This document shows, one piece after another, positions 27,045 to 35,943 of a DNA stretch of 64,000 nucleotides. The stretch is from Pseudoalteromonas aliena SW19. GTDB taxonomy: Bacteria > Pseudomonadota > Gammaproteobacteria > Enterobacterales > Alteromonadaceae. The DNA lies in NCBI RefSeq assembly GCF_014905615.1, contig NZ_AQGU01000027.1:124001-188000 (forward strand). The letters are read 5' to 3'. Under the pieces are notes generated by a model. It ran no database searches and had not been told where the DNA came from. It saw only the letters and a list, made by a program, of their open reading frames with translations. Made by a program: the position numbers and the translations under genes. Each line of letters opens with the position of its first letter. The stretch's first letter is position 1.

Positions 27045-27072
27045 TTGACAATAAACTAACAATGTTTAGACT
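27045..27072 (+). promoter_or_regulatory. sigma-70 type promoter of the S-layer-like gene
   Basis: TTGACA (27045-27050) is a perfect -35 hexamer, with TAGACT (27067-27072) as -10 after 16 nt, preceded by AT-rich DNA. Transcription would start near 27080, leaving a leader of about 105 nt. Confidence 0.6.
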
Positions 27073-27079
27073 ACTCTTG

Positions 27080-27184
27080 GTCTGATTAGTAGTCACTTAG
27101 GTGACGGCCTATGGTGCATGGTCAGCCATAAATATAAAGGGAACAATGAAAGTTCCTGTTTCATGAAACTTTGGAGAATAAAAA
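27080..27184 (+). promoter_or_regulatory. structured 5' leader of the S-layer-like mRNA
   Basis: The leader contains a GTCAC-TTAG-GTGAC hairpin (27092-27105), a GGAAC/GTTCC hairpin (27140-27156), and the palindrome GTTTCATGAAAC (27158-27169) just before GGAG (27173-27176) and the ATG. Alternative pairing of AAAGTT with AACTTT is possible. Long stable leaders are known for S-layer mRNAs; here a stabilising or regulating role is inferred. Confidence 0.55.
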
Positions 27185-28510
27185 ATGTTTAAAAGAACTT
27201 TACTAGCGCTAGCGCTAACAAGTGTTGCTGGTTTTGCTAACGCTGCTGTTACTTCTGCTACACCTAACGTAGTATCTCTAGAAGGTGCTGTAGGCCAAAC
27301 TTCTGTAGCTGTACCTACTTACACAATCAGACTTGCTGCAGAATATGCAGTTGGTGATGTGTTCGTTATTACTTTAAGTGGCGCTGAGTTTGATACTACA
27401 TCAGCTCCTGCTATCACTTTTGCTGGTTTTACTAATGTACCTACAGTAGGTCTACTATCTAAGACTGCATCTACAGCTACTTTCCGTGTAACTGCAGTTC
27501 CTTCACCAGTTGAAGTATTCAGCGGTAAAGATTTCCTACTTAACGGTTTAACTCTTAAAACTACTTCAGTAACTGATGCTGCAGGCGATATCAAGCTTTC
27601 TTACGCTGCAAAAACATCTACTGGTTTAGATCTTGATAACGTTGGTACAGCAACTTCTACTGTTGTTACTTCTAAGTCACAGTTAAGCTCTTCAGCAACA
27701 ACTAAACTTAACGCTGTAATTGACGTTGAAAACGAGCGTAAGCAGTTTACAGTTGGTAATGATTCAATCACTACAGATACTTTAGTAGTTACTCCTGTTG
27801 TTGCAGCTGCTGGTACACACGACGCAGTTTACACTGGTGCTACTCACGTAATCAAGGGTGATTTCTCTTGGATGGAAAGCGATGGCGACGCAGGTATTGA
27901 TGCTGCTGAACTAGCTGCTGCATTTGCTGCAACTGGTGGTGCTGATACATACACTAGCACAATTAACACTGCTGGCGATTCTATCACTGTAGTAGTTGCT
28001 GATGCTGCTGGTAATACAGCTGAAGCTATGACAGGTACTTTCACTGTTCTTGGTAAAGCAAACGCTAAAGCGCCAATCTTACCTACGCAAATGTTCACTA
28101 TTGATTCTGCAATCAAATACAACACTGCTGCAGGCGCTGCTTCAACTAAGACTATTGCTTCAGCTTCTGCTGGTGCTTGGACTCTAAATGGCTTTGATGA
28201 AAACATCGTTTTCATGCCGTTTGATGCTCAGTACGCTCAGTCTATCAATGTTTCTAACACTGGTTCTGTAGCTGGTGCAATCACTGTAGATATTACAGCT
28301 GAAGGCAAAACTTACACTAAAACTTTAACAGCTACTGCTACACCTAAAGCAACTACTAACATTTCTGGCGAAGTTAAAGCTTTCGCAACAGCAAGTGGTG
28401 TTATGGGTAATGCACACGTGAAAGTTGTAGTTAACTCTCCAGCTGGCGACATCGACGTAACTGGTGTTTACTACCATAAAGCTGATGCTGACCGTGTAAA
28501 AACTAAGTAA
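27185..28510 (+). CDS. abundant secreted protein, candidate S-layer protein (Slr4-like)
   Basis: 441 residues with a clear Sec signal peptide (MFKRTLLALALTSVAGFANA, cleaved near 21). The mature protein is acidic, dominated by Ala, Thr, Val, Gly, Asp and Ser, poor in Cys, and made of short beta-strand-like segments, as in S-layer proteins. Codon use is strikingly biased (GCT, ACT, GTT, GGT, CTA, TTC) compared with its neighbours, a sign of very high expression, and it has a perfect -35 box, a structured leader and a strong terminator. Slr4 is an S-layer family described in Pseudoalteromonas tunicata and other marine Gammaproteobacteria; I infer membership from composition, size and organism, not from an alignment. 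The adjacent T2SS-like operon probably exports it. Alternatives: an abundant adhesin or matrix protein. Confidence 0.6.
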   Translation: MFKRTLLALALTSVAGFANAAVTSATPNVVSLEGAVGQTSVAVPTYTIRLAAEYAVGDVFVITLSGAEFDTTSAPAITFAGFTNVPTVGLLSKTASTATFRVTAVPSPVEVFSGKDFLLNGLTLKTTSVTDAAGDIKLSYAAKTSTGLDLDNVGTATSTVVTSKSQLSSSATTKLNAVIDVENERKQFTVGNDSITTDTLVVTPVVAAAGTHDAVYTGATHVIKGDFSWMESDGDAGIDAAELAAAFAATGGADTYTSTINTAGDSITVVVADAAGNTAEAMTGTFTVLGKANAKAPILPTQMFTIDSAIKYNTAAGAASTKTIASASAGAWTLNGFDENIVFMPFDAQYAQSINVSNTGSVAGAITVDITAEGKTYTKTLTATATPKATTNISGEVKAFATASGVMGNAHVKVVVNSPAGDIDVTGVYYHKADADRVKTK

Positions 28511-28541
28511 TTAGTTTTATACATAGGCCAACTGGTTTATG

Positions 28542-28570
28542 AAAAAAAGCGAGCTTAGGCTCGCTTTTTT
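28542..28570 (+). terminator. terminator of the S-layer-like gene
   Basis: GCGAGC (28549-28554) and GCTCGC (28559-28564) flank TTAG, with seven A before and six T after. Strong, and it may work on both strands. Confidence 0.92.
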
Positions 28571-28677
28571 ATTGCATATTTTTTATGTTTGTAACTCGCT
28601 GTAACAGCCTGATAACACTTAGCGGCTAGACCCATTTATGCTTGTTTGCTACACTGCCCCACCTTTTTGTTTTATGA

Positions 28678-29814
28678 GTGACCGCTTTGAAATACCCCAT
28701 TGTAAAGCCCTTTTTACCCCCGTTAAATAACTATACAGCACACATTGCATCGGTATTTGAGCGCAACTGGCTTACTAATAATGGCCCGTGTTTGCAAAAG
28801 CTTGAACAACAACTTGCTGGGTACTTTAATGTTGAGCACCTATTACTGGTTGCTAACGGTACATTAGCATTGCAAGTGGCGTTTGCGGCACTTAATATTG
28901 ACACTAACGAAAGCGGTTGTGTATTAACGACCCCCTTCTCATTTGCAGCGACGGCCAGCTCGCTATGTTTTGCAAACCTGACCCCTGAGTTCATTGATAT
29001 TGACCCTGAGACCTACAATATAGATATAGCAAAAGCCAGTGAGGCACAGTTAAATAAAGCAACGGCTATTTTAGGGGTGCATGTATTTGGTAATCCGTGT
29101 GACGTGGCAGGTATTGAACGCGCTGCCAAACAGCATAATTTAAAAGTTATTTACGACGCGGCTCATGCTTTTGCCAGCGATATTAAAAATACTGACAATG
29201 ATATGACTATAACAAGCGTATTGCACAAAGGAGATGTAGCTACATTGAGTTTGCATGCAACAAAGCTGTTTCATAGTGTTGAAGGCGGTGCGATTGTTTT
29301 TAAGCACAAAGCCGATTATTTAAAAGCAAAGCAGTTAATTAACTTTGGCTTTGATGCACAACAATACCCTGAATTTGTAGGTATAAACGCGAAAATGAGC
29401 GAAGTACACGCTGCTATGGGGTTAAGTGTATTTGAGCACCTTGACCATATAACGTCTTGGCGCCAGCAATTAAGTAAGCGTTACACTGAACGATTAAAAG
29501 CAATCAATACGGTACAGTTACAAGTTTGGCACTGTGATGGTAATAACAATGGCGCATATATGCCGGTGGTTTTTGAATCACAAACCCTACTACTAAAAGT
29601 GCAGGCGGCGCTCACTGAGGTGGGTGTGCAAACTCGTCGTTATTTTTTCCCAAGTTTGAGCCAAGTCCCAGCGTATGGCATGCGCGGAGATACCCCACTT
29701 GCAAATAGCCTTAGCGAACGTATTTTGTGCTTGCCTATGTTTACAGACTTAACCCTCGATGGCGTAGACGAAATATGTGATCATTTAATGACTGTGCTTA
29801 AGGCCAATACTTAA
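28678..29814 (+). CDS. DegT/DnrJ/EryC1-family sugar aminotransferase (VioA/WecE-like)
   Basis: PLP-dependent aminotransferase of nucleotide sugars. Motifs: NGPCLQKLEQQLAGYF and VANGTLALQVAFAAL near the start, IYDAAHAFAS with the PLP-binding Asp, and SLHATKLFHSVEGGAIV with the PLP lysine. 378 residues. Context suggests the substrate: rmlA and rmlB downstream make dTDP-4-keto-6-deoxyglucose, and no rmlC, rmlD or 3,4-ketoisomerase is found, so amination at C4 (giving a dTDP-4-amino-4,6-dideoxyhexose, gluco as with VioA or galacto as with WecE) is the simplest reading. The start is taken as the GTG at 28678; an in-frame TTG at 28687 is possible. First gene after the S-layer terminator. Confidence 0.8.
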   Translation: MTALKYPIVKPFLPPLNNYTAHIASVFERNWLTNNGPCLQKLEQQLAGYFNVEHLLLVANGTLALQVAFAALNIDTNESGCVLTTPFSFAATASSLCFANLTPEFIDIDPETYNIDIAKASEAQLNKATAILGVHVFGNPCDVAGIERAAKQHNLKVIYDAAHAFASDIKNTDNDMTITSVLHKGDVATLSLHATKLFHSVEGGAIVFKHKADYLKAKQLINFGFDAQQYPEFVGINAKMSEVHAAMGLSVFEHLDHITSWRQQLSKRYTERLKAINTVQLQVWHCDGNNNGAYMPVVFESQTLLLKVQAALTEVGVQTRRYFFPSLSQVPAYGMRGDTPLANSLSERILCLPMFTDLTLDGVDEICDHLMTVLKANT

Positions 29815-29847
29815 GCTGTTTTAGGTTGATATTACAAGGCGTTTAAT

Positions 29848-30426
29848 ATGGCAATATATACACAACAAGCATTGCTTGATTTAGGTTTTTTGCGTGTAGG
29901 CAAAAATGTACGTATTTCTACGCAGGCCTCATTTTACGGGGTAGGCTCAATTAGCCTAGGTGATAACGTACGTATTGACGACTTTTGTGTAATCAGCGCA
30001 GGTAAGGGCGGGATTTTTATAGGCAGCCATGTACATATTGCGGTGTTTAGTTCATTAATAGGCGCGGGTAAAATCAGTATTGATGATTTTTGTAATATTT
30101 CCTCCAGAGTGTCTATTTATTCAAGCAGTGACGATTACTCGGGCGAGTACTTAACTAATCCCACAGTGAATGAGCAGTTTACTAACGTAGATCATGGCCC
30201 TGTAACGCTCAAAAAACACGTTATTGTGGGGGCTGGCTGCGTTATTTTACCCAATGTAGTACTTGATGACGGTGTTGCTCTTGGCGCATTAAGCTTGGTT
30301 AATCGTGATTTACAGTCTTGGGGTATTTACGCCGGGCAACCTGCGAAATATATAAAACCGCGCAGTAAAAATTTACTTAATTTAGAACCTGCATTTTTAA
30401 CGCATTATAATAGCGAGCAACAATGA
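29848..30426 (+). CDS. left-handed beta-helix acyltransferase, probable sugar O/N-acetyltransferase
   Basis: Hexapeptide-repeat acyltransferase. Repeats such as ISLGDNVRIDDFCVIS, IFIGSHVHIAVFSSLIGAG and VIVGAGCVILPNVVLDDGV show the beta-helix; the end IYAGQPAKYIKPRSK is the usual WbbJ/LacA-type C-terminal motif. The likely catalytic His lies in VDHGPVTLKKHV. 192 residues. It stands 33 nt after the aminotransferase gene, and the pairing of an aminotransferase with an acetyltransferase is how N-acetylated 4-amino-4,6-dideoxy sugars are usually made (VioA/VioB-like), so N-acetylation of that amino sugar is the best guess; O-acetylation of the glycan is the alternative. Confidence 0.75.
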   Translation: MAIYTQQALLDLGFLRVGKNVRISTQASFYGVGSISLGDNVRIDDFCVISAGKGGIFIGSHVHIAVFSSLIGAGKISIDDFCNISSRVSIYSSSDDYSGEYLTNPTVNEQFTNVDHGPVTLKKHVIVGAGCVILPNVVLDDGVALGALSLVNRDLQSWGIYAGQPAKYIKPRSKNLLNLEPAFLTHYNSEQQ

Positions 30427-30449
30427 GTCTACGCTATGAGTAAAGCTAT

Positions 30450-31502
30450 ATGAACCGAGTTATTCATGTGTTTGCCGACACACCACATCATTATTTTCCC
30501 ATGCAGCAATTTTTTAATGTGCAGTGCAAGCCCAATTGTAGCCAAGTATTTTGGGTTAAATCAGCGCAGAGCGTTGATGGTTTTGTAACCTATGCAAATA
30601 ATGCTGAGCTGTTTGCGTTGCTTAACGACTTAACTAAAGCCGATAACGTGGTATTTCATGGTGTGTTTGATATGCACATATGGAAAAAGTTACTTTTTAA
30701 CCCTGTTACTAAACGCAGTAGCTGTGTGTTGTGGGGCGCAGAATTATATAGGCACACTAAAGCAGGGCGCACTATTAAGCAGCGTATTGTGCATGTATTG
30801 CATGCATTGGTTATTAATCGTTTTAATCACGTTTTTGCGTTAAATCCAGGCGATGCTCAACTTGCTAAACAGGTTTTAAAACGTAAGGCAGTTGACGTAC
30901 TGCCTTATCCACTTATTGGTATGCAGGTTCAGGAAACAACGACCAACGCTAATTTTACCAAGCAACCTTTAAAAATCTTGCTGGGTAATTCGGCTGCCTC
31001 AAGCAATAATCATATTGAAGCCTTGGATAAGCTATCTCATTTAGCGGGGTGTAATATACAAATAATAATGCCGCTTAATTATGGCGGTGAAGCTCACTAT
31101 GTTGAACGCGTTATTAGCCATGCTAATGCACTATTTGCTAATAAAGCAGTGGCTATCACAAGCATGTTAAGCAAAGCGCAATATGACGATTTATTAAACG
31201 ACGTTAATATTACTGTATTTGCTCAGCAAAGGCAGCAGGGTCTATATGTTGCGTATGCAATGTTGCTTATGGGGAAGCCTTTATTTTTACTGGCGAGCAC
31301 GTCAAGCTACAGCAATTTAACGTCGTTAGGTTTTGACGTGTATAAAACACAAACATTAACAGCGCTTAGTTTTGATGAGCTTGCACAGTTAGCAAGCAAG
31401 CAAAATAGTAAAAATGCAGATTTAATGCAGCAGCATTTTACCGAGCAGGCTCTGGCCCCTAAATGGCGTGCAATGTTGCAAAGTTTGTATGAAGAAGCCT
31501 AG
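30450..31502 (+). CDS. wecF: WecF-like 4-acetamido-4,6-dideoxyhexose transferase (GT56)
   Basis: Resembles E. coli WecF, which adds Fuc4NAc from dTDP-Fuc4NAc to the lipid II of enterobacterial common antigen. Matching features: the start VIHVFADTPHHYFPMQQFFN, NVVFHGVFDMHIWKKLLF, VLWGAELYRH and LLGNSAASSNNHIEALDKL (LGNSGDRSNEH in WecF). 350 residues, near the usual 359. It is peripheral-membrane, with no transmembrane segment. It stands in the same row as the aminotransferase and acetyltransferase, which supplies the matching sugar, making the three a functional unit. Similarity is recalled, not computed, and the sugar stereochemistry is open. Confidence 0.78.
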   Translation: MNRVIHVFADTPHHYFPMQQFFNVQCKPNCSQVFWVKSAQSVDGFVTYANNAELFALLNDLTKADNVVFHGVFDMHIWKKLLFNPVTKRSSCVLWGAELYRHTKAGRTIKQRIVHVLHALVINRFNHVFALNPGDAQLAKQVLKRKAVDVLPYPLIGMQVQETTTNANFTKQPLKILLGNSAASSNNHIEALDKLSHLAGCNIQIIMPLNYGGEAHYVERVISHANALFANKAVAITSMLSKAQYDDLLNDVNITVFAQQRQQGLYVAYAMLLMGKPLFLLASTSSYSNLTSLGFDVYKTQTLTALSFDELAQLASKQNSKNADLMQQHFTEQALAPKWRAMLQSLYEEA

Positions 31503-31535
31503 TTTTATGTGCCCGATTTTTATTGAGAAAAATAC

Positions 31536-32954
31536 ATGAGCGTAGCGCGTGATGCGTTAAGTGGGGTGTCGTGGACGGCCTCATCAACGCTTATTAAGGG
31601 GTTGTTACAGTTAGTTCAGTTAATAGTGCTGGCGCGCTATTTAACTGCTGCTGAGCTGGGTGTACTGGCAATAGTGCAATTGGTGGTTAGCTTTGCACAA
31701 ATTTTTGGTGATGCGGGTATTTCTAATGCCCTTATTTTTCATAAAAATTTAGTTAAAGATCAGCTTAACCAGTTATATATAGTAAATGTATTGCTGGGGT
31801 TATTTATTTCGGTTGTGGTGTTTGCAATGGCGTTTCCTATGGCGTTATTTTTTGATATGCAGGCACTAACATTGCTGTTGTGGTATTTATCGCCGGTATT
31901 TTTAATTCGTAGTTTTGGCCAGCAACCTTTGGCTTTACTACAACAAGCTATGCGGTTTAATAGCATTGCTAAAATAGAGGTATTTGCCAGTGTCGCAAGT
32001 TTTACCGTACTCATTGTGTTACTTGCATTTGACTTGCGCTTGCTTTCGGTGGTGGTATCGCAGTTGTTAAATGCGTTGCTTCTCAGTGGTTGTTTACTTA
32101 TTGGTTTTGCACATTTACGACCAAAGCTTACGCGTTTGCGTATACACAGCATTATTGAGCCAATCAAATATGGTTTGTACCAAACCGGTGAGAGCTTTGT
32201 AAATTTTATAAGTGCTCAACTAGATCAGCTCTTAATTGGTAAGTTATTGGGTGCTGAGGCATTGGGTATTTATGCTTACGTAAAAGCATTAGTGTTTAGG
32301 CCTGCATTGCAGCTTATAAATCCGGTGGTTAATAAAGTCGCGTTTCCGTTGATGGTTAATCATCAACATACACACAGTTTAGCGCTGTTATATAGCATGA
32401 TTTTACGTTTGCTTAGCTTAATTAATATTCCTTTGTATAGCCTTGTTGCGTTATTTCCGAATTTAGTTTTGAGTTTCACTTTTGGTGAGCAATGGCTTGA
32501 ACATGCTCAGCTACTGCGTTGGCTGGCTTTGTATATGTTAATAATTTCGATGATGAATCCTATTGGGGTGCTTTTAAGAGCCAGTGGTAACGTTAAACGT
32601 GGTTTTTGGTGGAATATGGGAGTAACAATTGCCCGGCCATTGATTATTGTGTTTAGCATTGAGTCGGGCATTGTTGAAATGGTTAAGATGTTGGTGTTAT
32701 TGCAAGTTGTATTATTTGTATTACATTGGCTGTATTTAATAAAACCAGTTAGCGGCCTGTCGGCAGCACGTTTGTGTTTATCACTTGCGCCAGCTGTGCT
32801 GGCATTTGCTATGGTGTCGTTGTTTATTTTGGTGTGTGTACAGCCTTTATTAATGTTATCGGCAGTATATTTGTTTGCGTTTATTTGTGTTGGGTATGTG
32901 CTTGCTATAGCTCCACAATTAATAAAAGTTTTTAAGTTTATTCGAGGTTCGTAG
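31536..32954 (+). CDS. wzx: Wzx-type lipid-linked oligosaccharide flippase
   Basis: Polytopic inner-membrane protein of the MOP superfamily, about 12-14 membrane helices over 472 residues. The start VARDALSGVSWTASSTLIKG with LARYLTAAELGVLAIVQLV, and the GDAGISNALIFHK and LLRASGNVKRGFWWNMG loops are typical of WzxC-like polysaccharide flippases. It would turn the undecaprenyl-linked repeat unit built by WecA and the glycosyltransferases to the periplasmic face, for Wzy polymerisation. It starts 33 nt after the WecF-like gene and ends one base before the next start. Confidence 0.88.
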   Translation: MSVARDALSGVSWTASSTLIKGLLQLVQLIVLARYLTAAELGVLAIVQLVVSFAQIFGDAGISNALIFHKNLVKDQLNQLYIVNVLLGLFISVVVFAMAFPMALFFDMQALTLLLWYLSPVFLIRSFGQQPLALLQQAMRFNSIAKIEVFASVASFTVLIVLLAFDLRLLSVVVSQLLNALLLSGCLLIGFAHLRPKLTRLRIHSIIEPIKYGLYQTGESFVNFISAQLDQLLIGKLLGAEALGIYAYVKALVFRPALQLINPVVNKVAFPLMVNHQHTHSLALLYSMILRLLSLINIPLYSLVALFPNLVLSFTFGEQWLEHAQLLRWLALYMLIISMMNPIGVLLRASGNVKRGFWWNMGVTIARPLIIVFSIESGIVEMVKMLVLLQVVLFVLHWLYLIKPVSGLSAARLCLSLAPAVLAFAMVSLFILVCVQPLLMLSAVYLFAFICVGYVLAIAPQLIKVFKFIRGS

Positions 32955-32955
32955 A

Positions 32956-34755
32956 ATGCCCGGCATAGTAGGTTTTATTAGTAAGAATATATTACCCGAT
33001 ACTCACCCTTGTTTGTCTGAGGTAGCGGGTAAAGTTGCAAGTAGCTGGTGTTTAGAAGGCCAATACCAGCAGCTAATAAAAACAACTGCGGGCATTGCGC
33101 ATCATCACTTTAATAATCAAAACTTAAGTGTTGATATATGGGGGGATGTGTACTCTATTAATGGCACAGATTGCCAGCAAGACGATGTTGCAGAGCTTGT
33201 AGCAAATCAATATTTGATAGGCAACTTAAGTGAGTTATGTAGCCAACTAAATGGCTATTTCACGTTTGTTATTTTTGATAAACAAGCTCAGAAAGTGACA
33301 TTAGCAACAGATCGCTTTGGCATAAAGCCTCTTTATTTGTGGGCTGATAACTATGTAGCTAAAGGGTTTGCCAGTGAGCCTAAAGCACTTGCTCTACACC
33401 CCGACTATGTGCAACACATTGACCTTGCGGCACTTAAAACATTTGTTGATGTGGGACACATGCTAGGTGAGCAAACTTTGTTTAGCAATATTAAACGTTT
33501 AGCACCGGCGTCAATTACAAGTATTGATATTACTAGCTTAGAGTATGACACGGTACGGTATTGGAGTTGGGGCGATATTAAAACAAACAATGCAATGACG
33601 TTTGATGAGGCAACAGCGCACGCTTATACCCTGTTTGATAGTGCGGTTGAACGTTGCATAAAAACAGTTAAGCAACCAACATTGGCTATAACATTAAGTG
33701 GCGGGCTTGATTCTCGCGTATTACTTGCGGCTGCAAAACAGCACTTTAAAGGTACAATAAAAACGTACACCTTTGGTGAGGCTGGTTGCGATGATGCTGT
33801 ACTGGCTGAGCAAGTTGCACAGTTGGCAGGTGTATCGAATCAGTTGGTAAGTATAGATGAGCATAACTGGTTTGATGGCCGTGAGCATGGCGTATGGCTA
33901 ACCGACGGCCTTAAAAATATGTTACATATGCACGCATTAAGTTCAGTAAGTAATATAGCCGCTGACTCCAATTATTTGCTTAACGGCTATTTAGGGGATG
34001 TAACGTTTGGTGGCAGTTACTTGTTTGATCAGGACAAAGCATCGCTTAGCCAATCGCAGCGAATCGCAGAGCGTTACTTTGAACACTTACCCAATGCAAA
34101 TATTACCGATGCCTACTTTGAACACACTAACGATGATCCCATTTTAATTTACAACCGAGGTGTACGTTTTATTGGCGCTGGTAGTGATTTGCTCAGCCAT
34201 GAACTTCATAATTTCAAGCCGTTTATGGATAACGATTTAGTGGCGTTTTTGTACTCGTTACCAGATGAATATCGCCGCAATGGTAAGCTTTATCATGCGA
34301 TGTTACTGCGTTACTACCCTGACTACTTTAAAACGATTGCATGGCAGCAAACAGGAAAACCTATTTCGTTGCAATCAACACATGTTGAACCGCTGAACAA
34401 CCCGTTAAAGCAACGCCTAGTGGGTTTAATTAAAGGCTCTGTTTTTGAACGTCTTGCCCGTAAGCTATATCGACGCATTACACCTAAAAGGCATTATGTT
34501 GCATACGATACTTGGTTGCGAGAGGCTAAATTTAAACGTTATGTAGAAAACACATTATGTGATTCAAATAGCGATGTTAAAAAGTTATTAGGTGATGAAT
34601 ATATTGATAATGTTGTGACCCGTTTTTTTGCTATGGACGATGCAATTAAGCCTGAAAAAATAGGCAGCTTATTAACTGTTGAGCTTTATTTAAAGCGCCT
34701 ACGTAATGCCTCAAACAGTAGCGAATATGGTAAACACGGGATTATTTTGCGATAA
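32956..34755 (+). CDS. asparagine synthetase (AsnB) homologue without the glutaminase cysteine
   Basis: Two-domain amidotransferase of the AsnB type, 599 residues. The N-terminal Ntn-like domain starts MPGIVGFIS, so the nucleophile Cys that must follow Met (MCGI in active enzymes) is replaced by Pro; the rest of the domain, e.g. TLATDRFGIKPLYLW, is well kept. The C-terminal ATP-pyrophosphatase domain has the intact loop LSGGLDSRVLLAA and NGYLGDVTFGG. Glutamine hydrolysis at the usual site is therefore impossible, and ammonia or another nitrogen donor would be needed. Homologues in O-antigen loci (WbpS-like) are thought to amidate uronic acids, which fits ugd downstream; this role is inferred. 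Start follows the wzx stop by one base. Confidence 0.82.
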   Translation: MPGIVGFISKNILPDTHPCLSEVAGKVASSWCLEGQYQQLIKTTAGIAHHHFNNQNLSVDIWGDVYSINGTDCQQDDVAELVANQYLIGNLSELCSQLNGYFTFVIFDKQAQKVTLATDRFGIKPLYLWADNYVAKGFASEPKALALHPDYVQHIDLAALKTFVDVGHMLGEQTLFSNIKRLAPASITSIDITSLEYDTVRYWSWGDIKTNNAMTFDEATAHAYTLFDSAVERCIKTVKQPTLAITLSGGLDSRVLLAAAKQHFKGTIKTYTFGEAGCDDAVLAEQVAQLAGVSNQLVSIDEHNWFDGREHGVWLTDGLKNMLHMHALSSVSNIAADSNYLLNGYLGDVTFGGSYLFDQDKASLSQSQRIAERYFEHLPNANITDAYFEHTNDDPILIYNRGVRFIGAGSDLLSHELHNFKPFMDNDLVAFLYSLPDEYRRNGKLYHAMLLRYYPDYFKTIAWQQTGKPISLQSTHVEPLNNPLKQRLVGLIKGSVFERLARKLYRRITPKRHYVAYDTWLREAKFKRYVENTLCDSNSDVKKLLGDEYIDNVVTRFFAMDDAIKPEKIGSLLTVELYLKRLRNASNSSEYGKHGIILR

Positions 34756-34821
34756 TAACTTGATGTGCTTGCAAATTGTATTTGGTGAGCAAATTGTATA
34801 TGTAAAAAGTAAAGGCTTTTA

Positions 34822-35943
34822 ATGAAAACTATTGTTGTTACTGGTGGAGCAGGGTTTATTGGTAGTGCGTTGATACGCTTTTTAATCAAGGAGACACCGC
34901 ATAAAGTAATTAATTTAGATAAACTCACTTATGCAGGTAACTTACAATCATTAAAAAGCATTGATAGCTCAGAGCGTTATACTTTTGTACAGGGCGATAT
35001 TTGCGATCGGGAAAAACTGGATAAATTATTTATAACGTACCAGCCAGATATTATCATGCACTTAGCGGCGGAGTCTCATGTTGATCGCTCAATTGATGGC
35101 CCTGGTGATTTTATTCAGACTAACATTGTTGGCACATATACTTTGCTTGAAGCAACGCGTGCATATTGGGTTTCTTTAAACGAAACTAAAAAACACGCAT
35201 TTAGGTTTCATCATGTTTCGACCGATGAAGTGTACGGCGATTTACCACATCCAGCAGATATGAAGACTGAAGAGGGAAGTGAGAAGGGTGAAAACGCTTC
35301 ACAAAATTTACCTTTGTTTACTGAGGAGTCTGCGTATGCGCCTAGTAGCCCGTATTCAGCGAGTAAAGCAAGTTCAGATCATTTAGTAAGAGCATGGCAG
35401 CGTACTTATGGCTTACCTGTTGTTATTACTAATTGCTCAAATAACTATGGGCCGTTCCACTTCCCTGAAAAACTTATTCCATTAGTTATTTTAAATGCAT
35501 TAGAAGGTAAAGACTTACCTATTTATGGCGATGGTTCACAAATTAGAGATTGGCTCTATGTAGAGGATCATGCAAGAGCCCTGTTTGCTGTGGCCAGTGC
35601 TGGCGAAGTAGGTCAAACATACAACATTGGTGGGCATAACGAAAAGTCTAATCTTGACGTTGTAAGTACTATTTGTACAGAGCTAGATAAACTCATTGAA
35701 AGCAAACCTCACAATTTGGCATCATTTAAAGCGTTAATAACGTTTGTAAAAGATAGACCAGGTCATGACAGGCGTTACGCAATAGATGCATCAAAAATAG
35801 ATAGCCGCCTTAACTGGCAGCCACAAGAAACCTTTGAGTCTGGTATTCGAAAAACAATTATGTGGTATTTAGACAACCTTGACTGGTGCAAGCAAGTACA
35901 AGCAGGAACTTATCAGCGAGAGCGTTTAGGAGAAAATACATGA
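34822..35943 (+). CDS. rfbB: dTDP-glucose 4,6-dehydratase RmlB
   Basis: Short-chain dehydrogenase/reductase that converts dTDP-glucose to dTDP-4-keto-6-deoxyglucose. The NAD-binding [14 protein letters not shown] is at residues 7-20, [11 protein letters not shown] near 80, STDEVYGDL near 132 with the catalytic Asp-Glu, [11 protein letters not shown] with the Tyr-Lys pair near 178, and [15 protein letters not shown] short acidic insertion follows EVYGDLPHP, seen in several gammaproteobacterial RmlB. 373 residues. ATG at 34822 after a 66-nt gap; the stop overlaps the start of rmlA (ATGA), so both are translationally coupled. Confidence 0.95.
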   Translation: MKTIVVTGGAGFIGSALIRFLIKETPHKVINLDKLTYAGNLQSLKSIDSSERYTFVQGDICDREKLDKLFITYQPDIIMHLAAESHVDRSIDGPGDFIQTNIVGTYTLLEATRAYWVSLNETKKHAFRFHHVSTDEVYGDLPHPADMKTEEGSEKGENASQNLPLFTEESAYAPSSPYSASKASSDHLVRAWQRTYGLPVVITNCSNNYGPFHFPEKLIPLVILNALEGKDLPIYGDGSQIRDWLYVEDHARALFAVASAGEVGQTYNIGGHNEKSNLDVVSTICTELDKLIESKPHNLASFKALITFVKDRPGHDRRYAIDASKIDSRLNWQPQETFESGIRKTIMWYLDNLDWCKQVQAGTYQRERLGENT

